64,000 bases of DNA from Hofstenia miamia (Eukaryota > Xenacoelomorpha > Acoela): the NCBI GenBank assembly GCA_004352715.1, contig SCFE01000069.1:1615832-1679831 (forward strand), in the 5' to 3' direction. The translations under genes and the position numbers were made by a program. Below, piece after piece: positions 55,833 to 62,416 of the stretch; within the stretch, counting starts at the first letter, position 1, and each line of letters begins with the position of its first letter. Below the pieces are notes generated by a model. It made no database searches, had not been told where the DNA came from, and saw only the letters and a list, made by a program, of their open reading frames with translations.

Positions 55833-56912
55833 AAAAGTAAATATCCAAGCAATTAAGTCGAATATGTCAGTTTTTTACAATATTTTTCTCATGCAAACAT
55901 GTAAAAAAATTATTAGGTTTCACTAATGTGACTTTTGTAACCATTTAATTTTAAATGCATTTGATTTGAAATAGTAAAAAATTTAGTAGTATCTTAATGC
56001 TTCTTTGAATACTGCAATTCAGAGAAATATGTTAGTCACATTTTTTCTCTTGTTGTGCTCTTAGTTTTTAACTAATTTGGACAAAAATTTTACTAAATGC
56101 GAATAATATTATACTTGATATGGAATTTGTATTTTAAGCATAACAATATCACAGTGTTAAAAATGTCTAGAAATTCAAATCTTTGCAAATGAAAATTTCA
56201 AAATAATACCAAATGCTTTTGTATAATACATGATTTTGCTTAGGAACTTGAATAATATAAGCATACAATGCAAAATTTGTTTCACTTCTGCACATTTAAA
56301 TTAGAGCAACTGAACTCTTATATAATTTCTAATATCAATTACTATAACTCACAGAATACATCCAAATCAGAAGTTTTCTGTTTCTCAATTACTCCATTTT
56401 CAGCAATGCATTGCAAAGTCAATTTTTTCTCTCTCAAGATGTTCAACATTTGATAAGAAATAGAATTTCCTCTCTCCTGCTTTAATAGAAAAGAATTTTG
56501 AAATAATTTCATAGACAAAACTGCTGGGTTGGCTTCTACTACAGAACATTTGATTGTTAGCTTATCACCCTCCTTTACTGACAATTTCTCTTTGAATTCA
56601 AGTGAAATATCTAAGGAAAGGTTTATTGCAAAATGAAATCTGAAATTTTCTTACATTGGAATTCAATGGTTGTTGATATTGAGGAGCTTTCGCGAGTTTT
56701 GACATTCACAGCATAACATAATATTTCAATATTCTTTGTATTATAAGTAAACTCAATAACCCACTTTATTGTATTAGGACTCACTATTTGAAAGTCAGGA
56801 GTTGATGTTCTAAAATCTGCAGGTGGATTACAATCAAATGAGCAGGTAACTAATGCTACTTCTCCTTCCCTAACATACTGCTTTGAAGAAATTGTCCCAT
56901 TTTCAGGTCCAT
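27595..56912 (-). CDS. Immunoglobulin-superfamily transmembrane receptor gene (5' incomplete)
   Basis: Seventeen exons placed on the minus strand by frame, GT-AG borders and phase. In transcription order they are A1 56655-56912, B1 56353-56610, A2 42185-42445, B2 41887-42144, A3 41178-41438, B3 40880-41137, B4 39472-39729, A4 31300-31554, B5 30993-31253, membrane-proximal 30691-30951, transmembrane 30538-30642, and cytoplasmic 29826-29882, 28508-28528, 27869-27904, 27786-27827, 27696-27740, 27595-27653. Every internal exon has a length divisible by three and phase 1 on both sides, so pairs can be lost or gained without breaking frame. No signal peptide exon was found; the start lies upstream of 56912. 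Ig-type ectodomain, one membrane span and a short tail with Tyr motifs indicate a surface adhesion or recognition receptor. Nephrin-, CEACAM- and allorecognition-type proteins share this layout; family not resolved. Confidence 0.75.
27696..27740 (-). CDS. Ig receptor cytoplasmic exon
   Basis: 45 bases, phase 1-1, encoding VTSTNIDEHLNNES. The intron separating it from the exon at 27786 is only 45 bases. Confidence 0.6.
27786..27827 (-). CDS. Ig receptor cytoplasmic exon
   Basis: 42 bases, phase 1-1, donor GTAAGT, acceptor TTTTAAG. Encodes GDTSNPNSCIFQTP. Confidence 0.6.
27869..27904 (-). CDS. Ig receptor cytoplasmic exon with Tyr motif
   Basis: 36 bases, phase 1-1, donor GTAAGT, acceptor ATTTAG. 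Encodes STGSDHDYTTI; Tyr-Thr-Thr-Ile is a YxxI-type motif that could be an SH2-docking or sorting site. Confidence 0.6.
28508..28528 (-). CDS. Ig receptor micro-exon
   Basis: 21 bases, phase 1-1, acceptor CTAGCAG, donor GTATGT. Adds about seven residues (D-NSQKPS). Chosen because it keeps frame between the exons at 29826 and 27869; less certain than the others. Confidence 0.45.
28529..29569. other. Intronic AT-rich stretch
   Basis: Intron of the receptor gene. Overlapping short frames at 29228-29543 on both strands are not convincing genes; the plus strand may be the 5' remnant of the mariner-like fragment that follows. Confidence 0.4.
29570..29760 (+). pseudogene. Tc1/mariner-type transposase scrap
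   Basis: Plus-strand reading NINYVIFIDEKWFY, where FIDEKWF is the block around the second catalytic Asp of IS630/Tc1/mariner transposases. A stop follows, then PPGIMVF in the same frame. Short and interrupted; inside a receptor intron. Confidence 0.4.
29826..29882 (-). CDS. Ig receptor cytoplasmic exon
   Basis: 57 bases, phase 1-1, acceptor ATTTTAG, donor GTATCA. Encodes NNAIQEDISNKNLNATTA, hydrophilic, directly after the transmembrane exon in the model. Confidence 0.5.
30432..30468. repeat. TA-rich microsatellite
   Basis: TA/AAATA run between the transmembrane and tail exons of the receptor gene. Confidence 0.85.
30538..30642 (-). CDS. Ig receptor transmembrane exon
   Basis: Encodes GRKSSSGFVAFSYG, then a 22-24-residue apolar helix (FTFILILIAVAILGGFLLI) and a stop-transfer Arg at the 3' end. 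Donor GTAAAT. The acceptor ACTTTAG|GG was chosen over the one 23-29 bases upstream because it keeps phase 1. Confidence 0.75.
30691..30951 (-). CDS. Ig receptor membrane-proximal domain (Fn3-like)
   Basis: 261 bases, phase 1-1, about 87 residues with no cysteine pair, alternating beta-like segments (YIVSLYKNE, YEYILVVSN, EVILEFKVS) and several Asn-x-Ser/Thr sites. Size and lack of Cys suggest a fibronectin type III fold or a degenerate Ig domain. Donor GTAATG, acceptor TTGCTTAG. Confidence 0.7.
30993..31253 (-). CDS. Ig receptor exon B5
   Basis: Ig-like domain: EGHRMNFTCSV, IRSNPETVKLT, NGEVNCKAENS, ending NLVVY. The Cys pair is present; the usual Trp is replaced. Phase 1-1. Confidence 0.8.
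31300..31554 (-). CDS. Ig receptor exon A4
   Basis: Type A Ig domain starting (D)GPDLLA, with ANLYCSS, the core Trp in LLAWNIQNVS and MYICYAYN, ending KLVVH. Phase 1-1, 255 bases. The intron to B5 is only 46 bases. Confidence 0.8.
31555..32837. other. Intronic AT-rich stretch
   Basis: Intron between B4 and A4. Short frames at 32125-32501 are weakly protein-like but broken; no family recognised. Confidence 0.4.
33160..33165 (+). promoter_or_regulatory. LTR TATA box
   Basis: TATAAA at the position conserved among all four LTR types in the window. Confidence 0.5.
33698..34697. other. Assembly gap of exactly 1,000 Ns with duplicated flanks
   Basis: The roughly 40 bases before it (GTTATCTATTTATCTATATG onward) recur directly after it. 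The round size marks an unknown-length gap, and the flank duplication suggests little or nothing is missing. Confidence 0.9.
35139..38528. other. Intronic AT-rich stretch
   Basis: No exon, repeat or RNA that I can support, apart from an open minus-strand frame at 38243-38459 (about 72 codons, NCPTQNNPVARAICDISF in its middle) that looks protein-like but matches nothing I recognise. Confidence 0.4.
38529..38725. repeat. TA microsatellite split by a 164-N gap
   Basis: TA on both sides of the gap 38550-38713. Confidence 0.85.
38726..39471. other. Intronic AT-rich stretch
   Basis: Receptor intron. A 50-codon minus-strand frame (about 39143-39295) has unexceptional composition; not called. Confidence 0.4.
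39472..39729 (-). CDS. Ig receptor exon B4 (no type A partner)
   Basis: Type B Ig domain, SFESIENESLEISCSAKRSN, KLYCVADNRVE, ending LTVYC. It is very close to B2/B3 but diverged at several residues. Phase 1-1, 258 bases. The type A exon that precedes every other B exon is not found upstream (39730-40402). Confidence 0.85.
40403..40620 (+). repeat. SINE/MITE-like dispersed repeat
   Basis: Begins CTCTGCCAAGGAGGCTATGT, has TTTGTCTGTTTGTCTATTAG and GGTGCTGATCCGGAGGA in the middle, and ends GCAGAGGTCTGTGCTCTCCG then AGTGCTTTTCTAG. I recognise this arrangement as a dispersed element found across many animal genomes. The exact family name is not certain. 39730-40402 is otherwise plain intron. Confidence 0.6.
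40880..41137 (-). CDS. Ig receptor exon B3
   Basis: Type B domain: YLEFNSSFESIENESLEVSC, KRSNPPVNSIQLLL, KKLYCVADNGVE, TVYC. Phase 1-1. Encodes exactly the same protein as B2. Confidence 0.85.
41178..41438 (-). CDS. Ig receptor exon A3
   Basis: Type A domain starting (D)GPDSGSITSLLSVKEGESA, then VVMCSFQSYP, IKWQFSDLQS (core Trp) and KIVNCTAYNKE, ending LIIVQ. The intron to B3 is 40 bases. Identical to A2. Confidence 0.85.
41589..41866 (+). mobile_element. Gypsy LTR, left part, in duplication unit 1
   Basis: Starts TGTGGCATAATCCATCAAAT and stops at GATCAACAG where duplication unit 2 begins. Confidence 0.8.
41887..42144 (-). CDS. Ig receptor exon B2
   Basis: Exact duplicate of B3 (offset 1,007). 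Confidence 0.85.
42185..42445 (-). CDS. Ig receptor exon A2
   Basis: Exact duplicate of A3 (offset 1,007). Confidence 0.85.
42596..42940 (+). mobile_element. Gypsy LTR 1 of the chain, 3'-truncated
   Basis: Runs from TGTGGCATAATCC past the TATA box and breaks at GTTAGAATGGTT. There it is joined to internal sequence of the element end (homologous to 48989 onward), with GGTT shared by both sides. Confidence 0.75.
42941..43536 (+). pseudogene. Gypsy family A, 3' end of the third reading frame (copy)
   Basis: Near-identical to 48992-49586. Includes the frame with FNEKLNELKSILKSPKNPLF and a polypurine tract ACTGGAGGGGGAG abutting the LTR at 43537. One difference turns a Ser codon at the 49217-equivalent into TAA. 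Confidence 0.75.
43990..45835 (+). pseudogene. Gypsy pol, RNase H and integrase, family A
   Basis: Order: RT/RNase H tether (NFELTWKE), RNase H (FILDCDVSNVAIGA, RKLKQSKENYGSTKLEMLEL, VRTDNSGLAWL), integrase zinc region ending INKCTTCLKNN, catalytic core with Asp 45041-45043, Asp 45218-45220 (SDRG) and Glu 45326-45328. The last two are spaced as D-35-E. A C-terminal KLKTQWSGPFTIVQ module follows. At least eight stops interrupt it, most of them TGA. The core catalytic residues remain. Confidence 0.8.
45860..46159 (+). CDS. Conserved pol tail / start of third region, family A
   Basis: 99 open codons, acidic: EFKIIQVNDGIYAKMDDLDS then YNPEIWDISLVTEF. The sister family has the same tail after integrase (FKISHNNGVYDMSKLDS and a DINLLSEFRK block at about 60810-61000). 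It is therefore a true conserved part of these elements. Function unknown. Confidence 0.5.
   Translation: MLNENAEFKIIQVNDGIYAKMDDLDSVHKEEFQEEYRPKNDEPEDERRVMPQRAVKNKMGYNPEIWDISLVTEFRENEKNDGTITDESQKSAQKKDSAI
46164..46357 (+). repeat. Four spaced CAATTAAAGG repeats
   Basis: CAATTAAAGG(G/A) at 46164, 46239, 46296 and 46347, the first two followed by GTGAGGATGGAG-like purine text and preceded by CTGCAATCTGAT. Spacing 75, 57 and 51 bases. In one frame they give repeated QLKG-R-E peptides. Confidence 0.7.
46455..47180 (+). CDS. Third frame, N-terminal open segment (241 aa)
   Basis: Longest clean stretch. Ser/Thr-rich start, then beta-like segments (CNTIIVYTTERKE, HLTIIYFFKN, KTRVIIIVSQ) alternating with helices (KLTKNREKIIRECEQ), a pattern resembling a small alpha/beta domain. 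No family recognised. Confidence 0.45.
   Translation: MKDWETQPISDDSNMDISKRPSTSLFPTTTESSGIFSYRQVLTTTKSSWSEERECQMTKVGKEQIHPYFIMNRKMRYNSYDNLSPEMKILIRENMSTKENESLKIPIVIDKKNQPTCNTIIVYTTERKEEFNWRYFKSMVHITFDEQFTQKDVQKLTKNREKIIRECEQVNLDKNHLTIIYFFKNSEISSKKLQTNIEETLKIAKIHKTRVIIIVSQKQEEIPEFIKEMEIKLENLFMLDS
47500..48141 (+). CDS. Third frame, middle open segment (213 aa)
   Basis: Strongly basic and helical, with ANKTGICPSEVDILTDE (somewhat like a helix-turn-helix) and repeated Lys-rich segments near the end. The ATG is not necessarily a start; the preceding frame (47208-47516) reads into it by frameshift. Confidence 0.45.
   Translation: MLHKAKRAHEMEAKKNFKTWLFEEINAPNIRVRTVIWLLAIALTSNEKCVLPIMKKERQQIAKNKKYEIAIAPIPTNIKQWMLQNVETLPLSLTKKIQQRFEKHFTRLLMQQHTLGRPSVIKLANKTGICPSEVDILTDETKKYMWDATSNTKLKSLKQQPWLTTRNLMKREEAEMLKMIKLIEKRKAHKMITREIRKYLKDNLQCAYTKIIK
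48487..49095 (+). CDS. Third frame, later open segment (202 aa)
   Basis: Includes ITVDIVCITSKMIISLETVQ, an apolar TPPTILILMILPTWR, and a Lys/Asn-rich end. The apolar stretch (13 residues) is too short for a confident membrane span. No homolog recognised. Confidence 0.4.
   Translation: MLQPQNQITVDIVCITSKMIISLETVQNLMKNGLTNMFWENIKKAKNNYPVTFGMVTTVEMQGTYKVIEEKTLTTLLKCTTPPTILILMILPTWRLKDKKAVKAFWHEENTYVNAQQETKKTVNDERYKNSKEILLRNNSKERVYIEGQVTPYNLYREGELIQNRYKRFQKKLKKNNTNSYTVFSNKQYCVGRAIEFTVQIL
49124..49465 (+). CDS. Third frame, C-terminal open segment (113 aa)
   Basis: Helical: ELENITREEVLENISAFYNE, then an apolar AIMTLMIVIKGLTLY, then KLNELRSILKSPK. A near-identical but stop-bearing copy is at 43078-43415. 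The real C-terminus continues in another frame to VHGERE. Confidence 0.45.
   Translation: MIRLGKYELENITREEVLENISAFYNEASILKSLRSTYEFFYPNAEIHPDLVHISRIHAIMTLMIVIKGLTLYQKHYDIFNEKLNELRSILKSPKNPLFLRHKKMLTTEKDVY
49587..50487 (+). mobile_element. Gypsy LTR 3 (3' LTR), family A
   Basis: TGTGGCATAATCC start directly after the polypurine tract, TATAAA at 49903-49908. The right edge is placed near AAGTAATA by comparison with 35138. Confidence 0.7.
50488..51179. other. Intronic AT-rich stretch
   Basis: No supported feature. Confidence 0.4.
51180..52094 (+). mobile_element. Non-LTR retrotransposon RT fragment (clade unresolved)
   Basis: Plus strand: ERLQRWLNGDISRLWYEA, EGSIKKAITVLSSAGISFDE, KEKHPPGAP, LQSFPNDSIAGVSKLCASNL, KKKTGVFRPIAVGEVLHRLI, KVGVGIPGGCEAVSHALNG and LQVDIKSAFNSLD (motif A with its Asp). 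After a frame change GIQQGDPLVPLLF (motif B) follows. These blocks belong to a recognisable RT group with the VGVG-G-EA-HA signature. The palm YxDD and everything after motif B are cut off. At least three frame breaks. Confidence 0.75.
52095..52570 (+). mobile_element. CR1/jockey-type LINE RT fragment
   Basis: YHKLWNQSLEAGEFPACYKI, ADVYPLPKVK, DIRGISITSLSSRIFETIIH, QFAYRKKLSTTDCLV and LLVDFTKAFDMIDQEA (motif A). It stops at about 52566. A different RT family from the fragment it abuts; open for 126 codons from an internal Met. Confidence 0.8.
52571..53574. other. Intronic AT-rich stretch
   Basis: Nothing supported. Confidence 0.45.
53575..54440 (+). repeat. Inverted repeat, left arm
   Basis: Aligns, with indels, to the reverse complement of 57650-58745. 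Clear anchors include AACAAAACAAAAAGTTTTAAA, GTATGCCAG, TTAGTAATCAATAATCAAT and AAAATTGTACT. The arms are diverged, roughly three quarters alike by eye. No coding potential. Confidence 0.75.
54585..54740. repeat. CCATTATTGG-rich degenerate repeat
   Basis: Repeated variants of ACCATTATTGGCTCA and GCCCATTAATTG with irregular spacing. Similar words occur at 54040-54100, 57985-58035, 58565-58600 and 58750-58805. Confidence 0.55.
54741..56352. other. Intronic AT-rich stretch with TA microsatellite at 55794-55830
   Basis: No other supported feature. Confidence 0.5.
56353..56610 (-). CDS. Ig receptor exon B1
   Basis: Type B Ig domain: LEFKEKLSVKEGDKLTIKCS, VVEANPAVLSMKLF, KLTLQCIAENGV, ending LDVF. 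Donor GTGAGT, acceptor TCCTTAG, phase 1-1, 258 bases. Confidence 0.8.
56655..56912 (-). CDS. Ig receptor exon A1 (most 5' exon found)
   Basis: Type A Ig domain starting (D)GPENGTISSKQYVREGEVAL, then VTCSFDCNPP, IKWVIEFTYN (core Trp) and ILCYAVNVKTRE, ending TIEFQ. An extra Cys lies in the B-strand region (CSFDC). Phase 1-1. Upstream exons must exist but were not found up to 64000. Confidence 0.8.
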
Positions 56913-57649
56913 CTAAATTAGAAAAATATCAATTGTATAAAATGTAGAATATATAATTTCTATCAATACTTTGAATGGAAAGGTATCACTATACAACACT
57001 AAAAAAATATGTTGAAATTAGAAAAGTGGCAAATGAAAACTGGCATCAATTTAGAACTTAATTCAGTATGGAAGTATGGTACATGGTGTGGGCCAGGAAT
57101 AGTGATATAAAATAAATAGTATATCATTCCAAGAATTTGATCCAATAACATTTAAAGAATTTTTGGCCAAGTAACAAATTTGGGGAATTCTTAATGAATA
57201 AATTTTGCATTATTCGGTTATTTATATTATTAAAATTAACTAATTCATAGAGTTGACTTGGACTAAAACTAAGTTGAGTGCATAAAGTTTAATGACTGAA
57301 TAATTGATCAAAATAATACATTTAAAATAAATTTTTTTTAAAATTTACATACAGAAATATTTTTTTATTATTTTCTACTCAAAGATTATATCAAATGTAG
57401 AATCTGTACTAGGTGGTAATATGGTTATATCAAGTGAGGCAATACCCGAACTATTGCATATAATTCCATTAGTGCCAAATAATATCCCACTGTATTTGCG
57501 ATCTTTGTTGTTCTAATATACTTATACTGAGACAACTATCTTGTAATTCATCCATAGCCTGTAAGAATTGTTACGTTTTGTAATGTGTGTTGATTTGTAG
57601 ATTGGTTACTTTTTTGTAATTTATGACGCTATTCAGATAAATTATCAGT
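56913..57649. other. Intronic AT-rich stretch
   Basis: Upstream intron of the receptor gene; nothing else supported. Confidence 0.45.
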
Positions 57650-58745
57650 TATTTATAAATGATAACATAAAGCATACAAATCTATCAAATTTAACAAAAA
57701 TTTTAAGTTTTAAAATTAAGTACAATTTTAAAATAATACTATCTTAGTCATTGAAAATCTTTTCTGCTCAAGTGCAGGTTTTTTTATATAACTCTTAATT
57801 TTAAAGTGTCTAAATATTTATCAATAAATTATTTTAATATACACATAATTTTCTACAAATAAAAAATTTCAAAATATCTTTTTGCATTTCCTTTTATTAT
57901 ATTAAAAGGAACTACAAATCAAAATAATGAATTGACTTTTATTTGCAAGCATCTCCTCATTGATTATTGATTACTAAGGTTGCTACTGATGCCACTAGTG
58001 GTTCACTAATGGGCCAATGGTGTTTATGGCCAATGTTATATTATGATTTATAATTCGCAACTTGGTGTAATTTGTTTGAGTTAGAACAGGCAAATTTCAA
58101 TTAATTCTCATACAATCTGATTGATATATTGATGAACAGCTTTTTTGTTTGACATAAGTGCGAAAATGTAGCATTTCATGTTATTCTTATCACCTATATC
58201 TGTCTTTTTGGTTTATGTATCATGTATGCACGAGCAAGCACAGCATTATGCTAAGAGGGTGAAAAAAATACTCATGCCTATATGTCTCTGATAAGAATTG
58301 TGTCTCCCCTTTTTAGAAAATCGTTATACGCGCCTGGTTAAAGATACAGTTGGAACTGTGTATACCATATTATACTTAAGATGGAACATCTTTCTACAAA
58401 CAATTGAATTCATTACAAAGTGCTCATAAAAACAAGAGCTGGCATACTAAGTTGTGCTATCAAATACTATAGGTTAAGTAAATTAATTTGTTATGAACAT
58501 TTAATTTGATCTGTAATAACTGTAAACTATTAAATTCAAATTTGATGGCAGATTGATCTAGCAATGCCATTAATATGCCATTGTCAGGCCATTAATGGCT
58601 ATGAGAAACTGATAAATAATACATTTTGAAAATTGAAATAAAATTTAATGCATATTTTATATACAATAATATAATAATTTTTCTGTAGAGATGTGGAATT
58701 TTAGGATTTTTAAAACTTTTGTTTTGTTGGTTATGGTTGGCAAAT
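57650..58745 (-). repeat. Inverted repeat, right arm
   Basis: Partner of 53575-54440, with about 230 extra bases around 58100-58380. The 3.2-kb spacer contains Ig exons A1 and B1. Confidence 0.75.
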
Positions 58746-58995
58746 GAGTGCCCATTTTTGGCTAGGAGTGCCAGCAATGGGACATTGTTGGACCAATAAT
58801 GGTTGCTTCCTCGGTTATGAACACATTTTCATAAATAGGCTACCAGCTGCACATGTAGATAGATGTTAGTAAAGCTAAGTGCAGCATTACCAGAATTCCT
58901 TTAAATGAATTTAGGACACTGGAGTACTTCTCATGTGCTCTGACGTTTAGCTTTCTGTTGTTCTTAATAATAAAACCTGGCAAGAGCAGGAGTAG

Positions 58996-60777
58996 TTGGA
59001 CAAGATAAAAGAAGAGCTAGCAAAGTTGCCATCATTGAACACGCCCAATTACAATGAAACATTCATACTAGACTGCGACGCTAGCAAGGTAGCAATCAGA
59101 GCAAAGGTGGGACAATTAAAGAAAGGCAAGGAGGTACCCATACAGTTTTTTAGCCGTAAATTGAAATCCAGTAAAGAGAACTACGGATCAGCAAAGTTAG
59201 AGATGCTGGCGCTGATAGAGAGCATCAAGAAATTTAGGCACTTCTTAATAGGCCGGCAGTTCAGGGTCCATACAGACAATAGCGGATTGGCATGTCTTAA
59301 GAAGTTTTCAGAAGACAAGTCAGGAATAGTGTCAAGATGGATTGAATACCTAAACTAGTTCACTTTCACAATCAAACATCAAAAAGGAACACTGCATACT
59401 AATGCCATCTTCTGGACCACACTTCCCTAATACCAAAGAGACACAACCAAAGAAGATGGAGAGAAAAAACAATTTCAATTATTACCACACACGGAGTATG
59501 AGGGGTTTCCAGAGATGAACGTCGATAAAAAGGGACAAGCAGTGCTACCAGTCACAATAAAGGAAGAGATATCAGAGTCAGAGATCATAGAAATACAGAG
59601 AGATGACGTGATACTAAGCGAAATTATAAAGAAGTTACAGGAACCAAGTCTGAAACTATCAAAGTTAACTGTGAGCTACTATGAAAGGTACAGATGGAAG
59701 AGAAACAAGAATGGACTCCTATATGTGGAAGGACAAAACAATAGAATTGCAATACCAGAGTACTATAAACACGAACTAGTAAGGAAAATTCATGAGAAGG
59801 GCCACCTAGGCATTACACAGATGGAGAGTACATTCAATGCAAGGCTCTTCACAATGGCAATAAGGAAAGTGACAGAAGAGATAATTAATAAATGCATGAA
59901 ATGTCTTTCATAATAAACAACATTTTCCAACACAGAGAGCACCACTAGAAAAGATTATAGCAACACAACCCAACGAGATTGTACACATAGATCTAGAAAT
60001 GTTGTCAAAAGATGAGGAACAATACCAGTACCTACTAGTAATGGTGGAAAATTTCACCAAGTACGCGAAATTAATCTCAATGAAAAACACAATGGCTGAG
60101 ACAACCACTGATATAGTCATGAAAGAATGGATCCTAAAGTTCAGGCCAATGGAGACGATAATTACATATAGGGGGCCACAATTTGAAAGTAATCTATTTC
60201 AAGAAATGACACACTTACTAGAAGTAATGAGTTAAAGAATGACAGCGTACCATCCACAGGTGAATGCTGTGGTGGAAAGATTGAATAGGACGTTGATAAA
60301 GTTGATAAAAGTCACAACTTCAAGGATAGGGGGTTTCGCAAATGGAGAGAAGTGTTTGAAATGATTGTGTATTTTTTACAATACGTCTGTGCATTCAACA
60401 CAATTCAAGGCCATGTTTGGAAGAGAGGTGGTGACGCCATTATCAATGCAATATTTCGCCTACAGCAGAAAGATGGACAACCAATACGTGGATCAACTGA
60501 GAAATCAGATAACAGCAATATACTAGATGATGTGCCATAACGTGAAGAAATTGGCCATGAGACAACAACAAAACAACAATAAAAAAATCTATGGTGATGC
60601 ACATAAAATAGGCGACACAGTTTATGCATTCACAATGATGAAATTAACAGACACCAACCAGGTCTGAAAATTAAAAATGATTTGGCCAGGTCCATATAAA
60701 ATAATGCAAGCATTACTGAATAACAAATACATGTTAAATAATGATAGATTATTGCAATTCCAGAACCTAAAATGAGC
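58996..60777 (+). pseudogene. Gypsy pol, RNase H and integrase, family B copy 1
   Basis: RNase H: FILDCDASKVAIRAKVGQL, ENYGSAKLEMLALI, RVHTDNSGLACL. Integrase zinc region: KGHLGITQMESTFNAR, INKCMKCLS. Core: VHIDLEM, then TYRGPQFES where the family has Asp before Arg-Gly, so the second catalytic Asp (60167-60169) is Tyr. The Glu block HPQVNAVVERLN is kept. Stops and frame changes are frequent. C-terminal MIWPGPYKIMQ module present. Confidence 0.8.
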
Positions 60778-61032
60778 AATGGCAGATATCAAATAATCGA
60801 TATTAGATAGTTTAAAATAAGTCACAATAATGGTGTATATGACATGAGCAAATTAGATAGTTTGCTGGAGGAAGGCTTTGATGAAGAATTTGAAGTGAAC
60901 ATCAGCAATGAAAATGCTGCTGAAGCTTGCAGCAAGAGATAAATATATATATGACCTAGAGATATGGGATATAAACTTACTTTCTGAATTTAGGAAAATC
61001 AAACAAGATGCAACAGCCATTGAGGAAGAGAG

Positions 61033-61184
61033 TGCGCTGAACCCAGAGACCTGAGGAGTTGACAATGTCAAACCCACAGAAGAGAATAAGAAGGGAATCT
61101 TGAACCGGTGCGCTGAACCCAGAGACCTGAGGAGTTGACAATGTCAAACCCACAGAAGAGAATAAGAAGGGAATCTTGAACCGG
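61033..61184 (+). repeat. Perfect 76-bp tandem duplication
   Basis: TGCGCTGAACCCAGAGACC onward, 61033-61108, repeated at 61109-61184 without a difference, just before the polypurine tract. Confidence 0.95.
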
Positions 61185-61212
61185 ACGTCCAACTGAAGAC
61201 AGAAGGGACAAG

Positions 61213-62117
61213 TGTAACATAATTCAGAATCATGTGTGGTCAAATTAAGAGAAACAAAGGAATGAAAGCAGACTGAATTTTGATATAAATATTAATTGTA
61301 AAAACACATGATTATGATTAGTTAATTATTTTGTACAATTTATAAGCTGTAATTTTTCTATTAATTAATTGGCAGTACAAAATGTTATTTGACAATTGGT
61401 AAGAAGGCCAAGTCGCAAAACGCTAATTAATGCTGACGGAATAAATTGTCAACAACTCAGCAATAACAGGTACTAGCCAAATATTTGAGTGTTTAACAAA
61501 TTTTAGTATAAAAGCTGTGCAATATTATATTTTGTTGATGACCGAAATTTATCAGATTTACTTTGTGTTCTTTTGTCAGGTTTATTTAATTAATTAAATG
61601 GAAAGCTAAAAACGTTCGAGCACTAGGGTATTTGAGGCAGTGGTCCAGGACTTCGTTTAAAGGGAGATAATTTATAATGGCTGAGCACTTAGTAATGAAT
61701 TGTTTATCGCTATTCAAAAAGCTGTGCAATTGTGATTGGCACATTAAACAATAATGATTTACTAGCGCCATTCCCAAGGCTGTGCTGTGGCTGGTAGCTG
61801 TTGGTCTGCCCGAGGTGCTCTTAAGTTAGGTGTAATGATAGGGGTTTTTATTCGTTACAGCTTTCCTATTGGTCATTGTTCATTTTATTACTTTATTATA
61901 TTTACATTATCCCTCTTAGGAGAATTTACATTTTGTTTGTATTGGAAGTTTCTCAATGGTATTACATTGTATTTAATTCATAGTTGACCTACGGACTTAA
62001 AGCATATGTTTCTGCTGACTGTTTTGATTGTTCACATGTACGATAGGGTATTAACATGTACATATTTATCCGTAGGGTTATTAAATGTAAGGCATGATAA
62101 TAAGCTAATGCATTCAG
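61213..62117 (+). mobile_element. Gypsy LTR, family B
   Basis: Begins TGTAACATAATTCAG; TATAAAA at 61507-61513. Its right end is at the single N (62118), after which family B pol starts abruptly, so the right boundary is artificial or a deletion junction. Confidence 0.7.
61507..61513 (+). promoter_or_regulatory. LTR TATA box, family B
   Basis: TATAAAA, about 295 bases into the LTR, at the place conserved with the family A LTRs. Confidence 0.5.
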
Positions 62118-62416
62118 NAAAGCCAAAGAGGAAGACAAGTACAAGATACCTGAACTAATGGAGGAGGAATACCAAAATTTGAGCAGTGCACAATTACAAC
62201 AACTTTGAGAAGTGCTAGAGAGACACAAACTGATATTCAATTATGGAGAAATAAGTGTGGGACAAGCAATAGGCGAAACACACAGGATTATTATGACAGC
62301 AAACAAGCTGATAAAGCTGCCAGCAAGGTGAGTACCTGAGCAAATGATGGATGAACACAATATGATACTCAATGAATTAATCAACAACAAAATAATATGA
62401 CCCAGCAAATGTCAAT

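Larger units (their letters stand above)
58985..61212 (+). mobile_element. Ty3/gypsy element, family B, copy 1, 5'-truncated
   Basis: Starts in the RT/RNase H tether and runs through RNase H, integrase, the conserved pol tail, a 76-bp tandem duplication and a purine-rich AGAAGGGACAAG directly before the LTR at 61213. There is no large third frame between pol and LTR, unlike family A. Confidence 0.8.
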
